A DNA stretch of 64,000 nucleotides from contig NW_027488955.1 of the NCBI RefSeq assembly GCF_050948215.1, positions 62,001 through 126,000 on the forward strand, written 5' to 3'. Every line of letters begins with the position of its first letter. The first letter of the stretch is position 1. Source of the stretch: Halictus rubicundus. Taxonomy: Eukaryota; Arthropoda; Insecta; Hymenoptera; Halictidae. A model generated the notes under the pieces. That model was not told where the DNA came from. It did not search any database and was given only the letters and a program-made list of their open reading frames with translations. Below, in pieces: positions 54,701-64,000 of the stretch. Both the position numbers and the translations under genes were made by a program.

Positions 54701-55317
54701 ATAGAGGATAGGATAATATAGAGGATAGAATAGGATAGAGGATAGGATAGGATAGAGGATTGGATAGGATAGAGGATAGGATATGATAGAGGATAGGATA
54801 GGATAGAGGATAGGATAGGATAGATGATAGGATAGGATAGAGGATAGGATAAGATAGAGGATAGGATAGGATAGAGGATAGGATATGATAGAGGATAGGA
54901 TAGGATAGGATAGAGGATAGAGGATAGGATAGGATAGAGGATAGGATAGGATAGAGGATAGGATAGGATAGAGGATAGGATAGGATAGAGGATAGGATAA
55001 GATAGAGGATAGGATAGGATAGAGGATAGGATAGGATAGAGGATAGGATAGGATAGAGGATAGGATAGGATAGACGATAGGATAGGATAGAGGATAGGAT
55101 CGGATAGAGGATAGGATAGGGGATTGGATAGGATAGAGGATAGGATAGGATAGAGCATAGGATACGATAGAGGATAGGATAGGGGATTGGATAGGATAGA
55201 GGATAGGATAGGATAGACGATAGGATATGATAGAGGATAGGAGAGGATAGAGGATAGGATAAGTTAGAGGATATGATAGGATAGAGGATAGGATAGGATA
55301 GAGGATTGGATAGGATA

Positions 55318-55800
55318 GAGGACAGAATAGGATAGAGGTTAGGATAGGATAGGGGATAGGATAGGGTAGAGGGTAGGATAGAATAGAGGATAGGATAAGA
55401 TAGAGGATATGATAGGATAGAGGATAGGATAGGACAGAGGATACGATAGGATAGGATAGAGAATAGGATAGGATAGAGGATAGGACAGGATAGAGGATAG
55501 GATAGGATAGAGGATAGGATAGGATAGAGGATAGGATAGGATAGAGGATAGGATCGGATAGAGGATAGGATAGGGGATTGGATAGGATAGAGGATAGGAT
55601 AGGATAGAGGATAGGATAGGATAGAGGATAGGATAGGATAGAGGATAGGATAGGATAGAGGATAGGATAGGATAGAGGATAGGATAAGATAGAGGATAGG
55701 ATAGGATAGAGGATAGGATGGGATAGAGGATAGGATCGGATAGAGGATAGGATAGGGGATTGGATAGGATAGAGGATAGGATAGGATAGAGGATAGGATA
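55318..55800. repeat. Segment repeated 4312 bp downstream (59630-60112)
   Basis: Matching landmarks include GATACGATAGG (55440 and 59752), GGATCGG (55551 and 59863) and a GGATGGGATAG variant followed by a second GGATCGG (about 55714 and 60026). The copies share a GGTTAGGATAGGATAGGGG variant at their left ends. Confidence 0.78.
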
Positions 55801-56100
55801 GGATAGAGGATAGGATAGTATAGAGGATAGGATAGGATAGAGGATAGGATAGGATAGAGGATAGGATACGATAGAGGATACGATTGGAAAGGATAGAGGA
55901 TAGGATAGGATAGAGGATAGCATAGGATAGAGGATAGGGTAGGATAGGATAGAGGATAGGATAGGATAGAGGGTAGGATAGGATAGAGCATAGGATACGA
56001 TAGAGGATAGGATAGGGGATTGGATAGGATAGAGGATAGGATAGGATAGAGGATAGGATATGATAGAGGATAGGAGAGGATAGAGGATAGGATAGGATAG

Positions 56101-56970
56101 ATGTTAGGATAGGATAGAGGATAGGATAAGATAGAGGATAGGATAGGATACAGGATAGGATAGGTGATTGGATAGGATAAAGGATAGGATAGGATAGAGG
56201 ATAGGATAGGATAGAGGATAGGAGAGGATAGAGGATAGGATGGGATAGAGGATAGGATTGGGGATTGGATAGGATAGAGGTTAGGATAGGATAGAGGATA
56301 GGATACGATAGAGGATACGATAGGATAGGATACAGGATAGGATAGGATAGAGGATAGGATAGGATAGAGGATAGGATAGGATAGAGGATAGGATACGATA
56401 GAGGATAAAAAAGGATAGGATAGAGGGTAGGATAGGAAAGAGGATAGGATAGGATAGAGGATAGGATAGGATAGAGGATAGGATAGGATAGAGGATAGGA
56501 TAAGGTAGAGGATATGATAGGATAGGCGATAGGATAGGATAGACTATAGGATAGGATCGAGGATAGGATAGGACAGAGGATACGATAGGATAGGATAGAG
56601 AATAGGAAAGGATAGAGGATAGGTTAGGATAGAGGATAGGATAGGATAGAGGATAGGATAGGATACAGGCTAGGATACGATAGAGGATAGGATAGGATAG
56701 AGGATAGGATAGGATAGAGGATTGGATAGGATAGAGTATAGCATAGGATAGAGAATAGGATGGGATAGGATAGAGGATAGGATAGGATAGAGGATAGGAT
56801 AAGATAGAGGATATGATAGGATAGAGGATAGGATAGGATAGAGGATTGGATAGGATAGAGGATAGGATAGGGGATTGGATAGGATAGAGGATAGGATAGG
56901 ATAGAGGATAGGATAGGATAGAGGATAGGATATGATACAGGATAGGATAGGATAGAGGATAGGATAGGAT
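56101..56970. repeat. Partner of the 31.7-32.6 kb block
   Basis: Contains the same ordered rare variants as 31736-32600, including the A-run TAAAAAAGG at 56406. It lies left of the block matching 30.8-31.1 kb, whereas its partner lies to the right of that block, so the order is swapped. Confidence 0.8.
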
Positions 56971-58559
56971 AGAGGATAGGATAGGATTGAGGATAGGATA
57001 GGATAGAGGATAGGATAGGATAGAGGATAGGATAAGATAGAGGATAGGATAGGATAGAGGATAGGACAGGATAGAGGATAGGATACGATAGAGGATACGA
57101 ATGGATAGGATAGAGGGTAGGATAGGATAGAGGATAGGATAGGGTAGAGGATAGGATAGGATAGAGGATAGGATACGATAGAGGATACGAATGGATAGGA
57201 TAGAGGGTAGGATAGGATAGAGGATAGGATAGGGTAGAGGATAGGATAGGATAGAGGATATGATAGGATAGAGGATAGGATAGTATAGAGGATAGGATAG
57301 GATAGAGGATAGGATAGGATAGAGGATAGGATAGGATAGAGGATAGGATAGGATAGAGGATATGATAGGATAGAGGATAGGATAGTATAGAGGATAGGAT
57401 AGGATAGAGGATAGGATAGGATAGAGTATAGGGTGCGATAGAGGATACGAAAGGATAGGATAGAGGGTAGGATAGGATAGAGTATAGGATAGGATAGAGG
57501 ATAGGATAGGATAGAGGATAGGATAGCATAGAGGATAGGATACGATAGAGGATACGATAGGATAGGATAGAGGATAGGATAGGATAGAGGATTGGATAGA
57601 ATAGAGGATAGGATAAGATAGAGGATATGATAGGCTAGAGGATAGGACAGGATAGATGATAGGATAGGATAGAGGATAGGATAAGATAGAGGATAGGATA
57701 GGTCAGAGGATAGGGTAGGGGATTGGATAGGATAACGGAGAGGATAGGATAGAGGATAGGGTACGATAGAGGATACGATAGGATAGGATAGAGGAAAGGA
57801 TAGGATAGAGGATAGGATAGGATAGAGGATAGGATAGGATAGAGGATAGGATAGGATAGAGGATAGGATGGGATAGAGGATAGGATAGGATAGAGGATAG
57901 TATAGGATAGAGGATAGGATAGGATAGAGGATAGGATAGGATAGAGGATAGGATATGATAGGGGATCGGATAGGATAGAGGATTGGGTAGGATAGAGAGT
58001 ATGATACGGTAGACGATAGGGGATTGGATCGGATACAGGATAGGAGGCGGTAGATGATAGGATATGATAGGATAGAGAATAGGATAGGATAGAGGATAGG
58101 TTATGATAGAGGATATTATAGGATAGAGGATAGGATAGGGTAGAGGATAGGATAGGATAGAGGATAGGATAGGATAGAGGATAGGATCCGATGGAGGATA
58201 GGATATGGGATTGGATAGGACAGAGGATAGGATAGGATAGAGGATAGGATAGGATAGAGGATAGGATAGTATAGAGGATAGGATAGGATAGAGGATAGGA
58301 TACGATAGGATAGGATAGAGGATAGGATAGGATAGAGGATACGATAGGATAGGATAGAGGATAGGATAGGATAGAGGATAGGATAGTATAGAGGATAGGA
58401 TAGGATAGAGGATAGGATAAGATAGAGGATAAGATAGGATAGTGGATAGGATAGGATAGAGGATAGGATAGGATAGAGGATAGGATAGGATAGAGGATAG
58501 GATAGGATAGAGGATAGGATAGGATAGAGGATAGGATAGGATAGAGGATAGGATAGGAT

Positions 58560-59171
58560 AGAGGATAGGATATGATAGGGGATCGGATAGGATAGAGGAT
58601 TGGATAGGATAGAGAGTATGATACGGTAGACGATAGGGGATTGGATCGGATACAGGATAGGAGGCGGTAGAGGATAGGATATGATAGGATAGAGAATAGG
58701 ATAGGATAGAGGATATGTTAGGATAGAGGATAGGATAGGATAGAGGATACGATAGGATAGGATAGAGGATAGGATAGGATAGAGGATAGGATAGGATAGA
58801 GGATAGGATAGGATAGAGGATAGGATAGGATAGAGGATAGGATAGGATAGAGGATAGGATAGGATAGAGGATAGGATATGATAGGGGATCGGATAGGATA
58901 GAGGATTGGATAGGATAGAGAGTATGATACGGTAGACGATAGGGGATTGGATCGGATACAGGATAGGAGGCGGTAGAGGATAGGATATGATAGGATAGAG
59001 AATAGGATAGGATAGAGGATAGGTTAGGATAGAGGATAGGATAGGATAGAGGATACGATAGGATAGGATAGAGGATAGGATAGGATAGAGGATAGGATAG
59101 GATAGAGAATAGGATAGGATAGAGGATAGGATAGAGGATTGGATATGATAGAGGGTAGGATACGATATGAG
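58560..59171. repeat. Two tandem 306-bp units
   Basis: The variant AGAGAGTATGATACGG starts at 58611 and 58917, exactly 306 bp or eighteen monomers apart, with the same preceding GATAGGGGATCGG and following GGAGGCGG variants. A related single unit lies at about 57990 and another near 31330. One difference is GGATATGTTAGG in the first unit against GGATAGGTTAGG in the second. Confidence 0.82.
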
Positions 59172-59629
59172 GATATGATAGGATAGAGAATAGGATATAA
59201 TATATGATATTATAGGAAAGAGGATAGGATAGGATAGAGGATTGGATAGGATAGAGAATATGATACGGTAGACGATAGGGGATTGGATCGGATACAGGAT
59301 AGGAGGCGGTAGAGGATAGGATAGGATAGGATAGAGACTGGGATAGGATAGAGGATAGGTTAGGATAGATGATAGGATAAGATAGAGGATAGGATAGGAT
59401 AGAGGATAGGATAGGATAGACGATAGGATAGGATAGAGGATAGGATCGGATAGAGGATAGGATAGGGGATTGGATAGGATAGAGGATAGGATAGGATAGA
59501 GCATAGGATACGATAGAGGATAGGATAGGGGATTGGATAGGATAGAGGATAGGATAGGATAGAGGATAGGATATGATAGAGGATAGGAGAGGATAGAGGA
59601 TAGGATACGATAGAGGATTGGATAGGATA

Positions 59630-60112
59630 GAGGACAGGATAGGATAGAGGTTAGGATAGGATAGGGGATAGGATATAATAGAGGGTAGGATAGAATAGCG
59701 GATAGGATAAGATAGAGGATATGATAGGATAGAGGATAGGATAGGACAGAGGATACGATAGGATAGGATAGAGAATAGGATAGGATAGAGGATAGGACAG
59801 GATAGAGGATAGGATAGGATAGAGGATAGGATAGGATAGAGGATAGGATAGGATAGAGGATAGGATCGGATAGAGGATAGGATAGGGGATTGGATAGGAT
59901 AGAGGATAGGATAGGATAGAGGATAGGATAGGATAGAGGATAGGATAGGATAGAGGATAGGATAGGATAGAGGATAGGATAGGATAGAGGATAGGATAAG
60001 ATAGAGGATAGGATAGGATAGAGGATAGGATGGGATAGAGGATAGGATCGGATAGAGGATAGGATAGGGGATTGGATAGGATAGAGGATAGGATAGGATA
60101 GAGGATAGGATA
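59630..60112. repeat. Partner copy of 55318-55800
   Basis: Follows the left copy at a constant 4312-bp offset through both GGATCGG variants. The copies differ at their left ends, with GATATAATAGAGGG here against GATAGGGTAGAGGG in the left copy. Confidence 0.76.
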
Positions 60113-60309
60113 GGATAGAGAATAGGATATGATAGAGGATAGGATAGGATAGAGGATAGGATACGATAGAGGATACGAAAGGATAGGATAGAGGGTAGGA
60201 TAGGATAGAGGATAGGATAGGATAGAGGATAGGATAGGATAGAGGATAGGATAGGATAGAGGATAGGATAAGATAAAGGATAGGATAGGATAGAGGATAG
60301 GATAGGATA

Positions 60310-61471
60310 GAGGATAGGATACGATAGAGGATACGAATGGATAGGATAGAGGGTAGGATAGGATAGAGGATAGGATAGGGTAGAGGATAGGATAGGATAG
60401 AGGATAGGATAGGATAGAGGATAGGATAGGATAGAGGATATTATAAGATAGAGGATATGATAGGATAGACGATAGGATATGATAGAAGATAGGATAGGAT
60501 CGAGGATAGGATAGGACAGAGGATAGGATAGGATAGAGGATAGGATACTATATAGGATAGGATAGAGGATAGGATAAGATAGAGGATAGGATAGGATAGA
60601 GGATAGGATAGGATAGAGGATAGGATACGATAGAGGATACGAATGGATAGGATAAAGCATAGGATACGATAGAGGATAGGATAGGGGATTGGATAGGATA
60701 GAGGATAGGATAGGATAGAGGATAGGATATGATAGAGGATAGGAGAAGATAGAGGATAGGACAGGATAGATGATAGGATAGGATAGAGGATAGGATAAGA
60801 TAGAGGATAGGATAGGATAGAGGATAGGATAGGATTGAGGATAGGATACGATAGAGGATACGAAAGGATAGGATAGAGGGTAGGATAGGATAGAGGATAG
60901 GATAGGATAGAGGATAGGATAGGATAGAGGATAGGATAGGATAGAGGATAGGATAAGATAAAGGATAGGATAGGATAGAGGATAGGATAGGATAGAGGAT
61001 AGGATACGATAGAGGATACGAATGCATAGGATAGAGGGTAGGATAGGATAGAGGATAGGATATGATAGAGGATAGGATAGGATAGAGGATAGGATACGAT
61101 AGAGGATACAAATGCATAGGATAGAGGGTAGGATAGGATAGAGGATAGGATAGGATAGAGGATAGGATAGGATAGAGGATAGGATAGGAAAGAGGATAGG
61201 ATAAGTTAGAGGATATGATAGGATAGAGGATAGGATAGGATAGAGGATAGGATACGATAGAGGATACAAATGCATAGGATAGAGGGTAGGATAGGATAGA
61301 GGATAGGATAGGATAGAGGATAGGATAAGATAGAGGATAGGATAGGATAGAGGATAGGATAGGATAGAGGATAGGATACGATAGAGGATACGAAAGGATA
61401 GGATAGAGGATACGATAGGATAGGATACAGGATACGATAGGATAGGATAGAGGATAGGATAGGATAGAGGA
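60310..61471. repeat. Partner of the 33.0-34.35 kb segmental duplication
   Basis: Carries the same order of CGAATGG, GGATAAAGCATAGG, GGAGAAGATAG, CGAAAGG and ACAAATGCATAGG variants as 32990-34351. The last part, about 61065-61471, appears identical to 33945-34351. Confidence 0.85.
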
Positions 61472-63484
61472 TAGGATAGGATAGAGGATAGGATAGGATA
61501 GAGGATAGGATAGGATAGAGGATAGGATAGGATAGAGGATAGGATAGGATAGAGGATAGGATAGGATAGAGGATAGGATAGGATAGAGGATAGGATACGA
61601 TAGAGGTTACGAATGGATAGGATAGAGGGTAGGATAGGATAGAGGATAGGATAGGATAGAGGATAGGATATGATAGAGGATAGGATAGGATAGAGGATTG
61701 GATAGGATAGAGGATAGGATAGGACAGAGGATAGGATAGGATAGAGGATAGGATAGGATAGAGGATAGGATAAGATAGATGATAGGATAGGATAGAGGAT
61801 AGGATAAGATAGAGGATAGGATAAGATAGAGGATAGGATAGGATAGAGGATAGGATAGGATAGAGGATAGGATACGATAGAGGTTACGAATGGATAGGAT
61901 AGAGGGTAGGATAGGATAGAGGATAGGATAGGATAGAGGATAGGATAGGATAGAGGATAGGATATGATAGAGGATAGGATAGGATAGAGGATAGGATAGG
62001 ATAGAGGATAGGATAGGAAAGAGGATAGGATAAGTTAGAGGATATGATAGGATAGAGGATTGGATAGGATAGAGGATAGGATATGATAGAGGATAGGATA
62101 GGATAGAGGATAGGATAGGATAGAGGATAGGATAGGAAAGAGGATAGGATAAGTTAGAGGATATGATAGGATAGAGGATAGGATAGGACAGAGGATAGGA
62201 TAGGATAGAGGATAGGATAGGATAGAGGATAGGATATGATAGAGGATAGGATAGGATAGAGGATAGGATAGGATAGAGGATAGGATAGGATAGAGGATAG
62301 GATAAGATAGAGGATATGATAGGATAGAGGATAGGATAGGATAGAGGATAGGATAGGATAGAGGATGGGATAGGATAGAGGATAGGATACGATAGAGGAT
62401 AGGATAGGATAGGATAGTGGGTAGCATAGGATAGAGGATAGGATAGGATAGAGGACAGGATATGACAGAGGATAGGATAGGATAGTGGATAGGATAGGAT
62501 AGAGGATAGGATAGGATAGAGGATATTATAAGATAGAGGATATGATAGGATAGACGATAGGATATGATAGAAGATAGGATAGGATCGAGGATAGGATAGG
62601 ACAGAGGATAGGATAGGATAGAGGATAGGATAGTATATAGGATAGGATAGAGGATAGGATAAGATAGAGGATAGGATAGGATAGAGGATAGAGGATAGGA
62701 TAGGATAGAGGATAGGATAGGATAGAGGATAGGATAGGATAGAGGATAGGATAGGATAGAGGATAGGATAGGATAGAGGATAGGATAAGATAGAGGATAG
62801 GATAGGATAGAGGATAGGATAGGATAGAGGATAGGATACGATAGAGGTTACGAATGGATAGGATAGAGGGTAGGATAGGATAGAGGATAGGATAGGATAG
62901 AGGATAGGATAGGATAGAGGATAGGATATGATAGAGGATAGGATAGGATAGAGGATAGGATAGGATAGAGGATAGGATAGGAAAGAGGATACGAATGGAT
63001 AGGATAGAGGGTAGGATAGGATAGAGGGTAGGATAGGATAGAGGATAGGATAGGATAGAGGATAGGATATGATAGAGGATAGGATAGGACAGAGGATAGG
63101 ATAGGATAGAGGATAGGATAGGAAAGAGGATAGGATAAGTTAGAGGATACGATAGGATAGAGGATAGGATAATATAGAGGATAGAATAGGATAGAGGATA
63201 GGATAGGATAGAGGATTGGATAGGATAGAGGATAGGATATGATAGAGGATAGGATAGAGGATAGGATAGGATAGATGATAGGATAGGATAGAGGATAGGA
63301 TAAGATAGAGGATAGGATAGGATAGAGGATAGGATAGGATAGAGGATACGATAGGATAGGATAGAGGATACGATAGGATAGGATAGAGGATAGGATAGGA
63401 TAGAGGATTGGATAGGATAGAGGATAGGATATGATAGAGGATAGGATAGGATAGAGGATAGGATAGGATAGAGGATAGGATATG

Positions 63485-64000
63485 ATAGAGGACAGTATAG
63501 GATAGAGGTTACGATCTTATAGAAAATAGGATATTATAGAGGAAAGTATTGGATAGTGGAAAGGATAGGATAGAGGATAGGATAGGGGATTGTATAGGAA
63601 AGAGGATAGGAGACGAAAGAGGATAGGATTGGATAGGATAGTGGGTAGGATAGGATAGAGGATAGGATAGGATAGAGAATAGGATAGGATAGAGGATAGG
63701 AAAGAGGATAGGATATGATAGAGGATCGGATAGGATAGAGGATTGGATAGGATAGAGGATAGGATAGGATAGAGGATACGATAGGATAGGGTAGAGGATA
63801 GGATAGGATAGAGGATAGGATAGGATAGAGGATAGGATAGGACAGAGGATAGGATATGATAGAGGATAGGATAGGATACAGGATAGGATAGGATAGAGGA
63901 TAGGATAGGATAGAGGATAGGATAAGATAGAGGATATGATAGGATAGAGGATAGGATAGGATAGAGGATAGGATAGGATAGAGGATGGGATAGGATAGAG
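63485..64000. repeat. Third copy of the CGATCTTATAG block, cut by the window end
   Basis: CGATCTTATAGAAAATAGG at 63512 and the following GAAAGTATTGGATAGTGG variant match those at 40121 and 46075. This copy has GGGGATTGTATAGG where the other two have GGGAATTGTATAGG. It also has small differences near 63842 and 63879. Confidence 0.82.

Larger units (their letters stand above)
54701..64000. repeat. 17-bp satellite array, mosaic block D
   Basis: Same monomer throughout. Its parts match blocks elsewhere: 56.1-57.0 kb with 31.7-32.6 kb, about 57.42-57.64 kb with 30.81-31.10 kb, 57.95-59.2 kb with about 31.3 kb, 60.3-61.5 kb with 33.0-34.35 kb, and 63.5-64.0 kb with 40.1 and 46.1 kb. A single return of the block A/B variant ATTATAGGAAAGAGG is seen near 59204. 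No gene is visible. Confidence 0.94.

Noticed and set aside
1..64000. CRISPR array
   Set aside because: Repeats are continuous, without unique spacers of constant length, and there are no cas genes. The sequence is a tandem satellite.
1..64000. Bkm-type (GATA)n sex-chromosome satellite
   Set aside because: GATA appears inside every pentamer, but the unit is AGGAT/AGAGGAT in a 17-bp frame, not a tetramer. Sex linkage cannot be judged from this window.

Overview
This window is almost entirely tandem satellite DNA from a eukaryotic genome, and I find no gene in it I can support. The basic unit is a 17-bp monomer, AGAGGATAGGATAGGAT (two AGGAT pentamers plus one AGAGGAT heptamer). Variants of 12 or 22 bp carry one pentamer fewer or more. 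The + strand consensus has 7 A, 7 G, 3 T and no C, so almost every C in the array marks a diverged monomer. Those variants allow long-range copies to be recognised. All copy boundaries below were read by eye and are approximate to about 10-20 bp unless stated.

Layout: (A) 1-15386, dominated by a roughly 4.97-kb higher-order repeat (HOR) with one full and one truncated copy, preceded by shorter and rearranged relatives. (B) 15387-31500, a second variant family with periods near 1.2, 1.6 and 1.7 kb, interrupted at 16332-18275 by the only non-satellite DNA in the window. (C) about 31500-54700, a third family marked by the CGAATGG variant and the GGATAAGTTAGAGG variant, ending in a run of about 2.27-2.41-kb HOR copies. 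(D) about 54700-64000, a mosaic that reuses blocks also found at 31-34 kb, in a different order, and ends inside a block also present at 40 and 46 kb.

The 1944-bp island at 16332-18275 is GC- and CpG-rich. It starts TGTAACGT and ends ACGTCACA, so it has TG...CA ends with a 7-of-8 terminal inverted match, and it is flanked by a perfect 4-bp direct repeat, GAGG. An uninterrupted related satellite copy near 26124 shows the empty site. This is the signature of a solo long terminal repeat (LTR) left by an LTR retrotransposon. A 4-bp duplication is common for Ty3/Gypsy-type elements, but the family is not proven. The island has several strong inverted repeats and no recognisable protein domain.

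Organism: an animal, perhaps an insect, is plausible (pentamer-like satellite close to insect telomeric TTAGG, CpG-rich LTR without obvious CpG decay), but this is a weak inference. The long reading frames that cover the minus strand follow arithmetically from a stop-free 17-bp repeat and are not annotated as genes. I found no evidence of a new coding system. What is worth a second look is the history recorded in the array, the LTR insertion and its structured sequence, and the telomere-like and G-rich character of the monomer.
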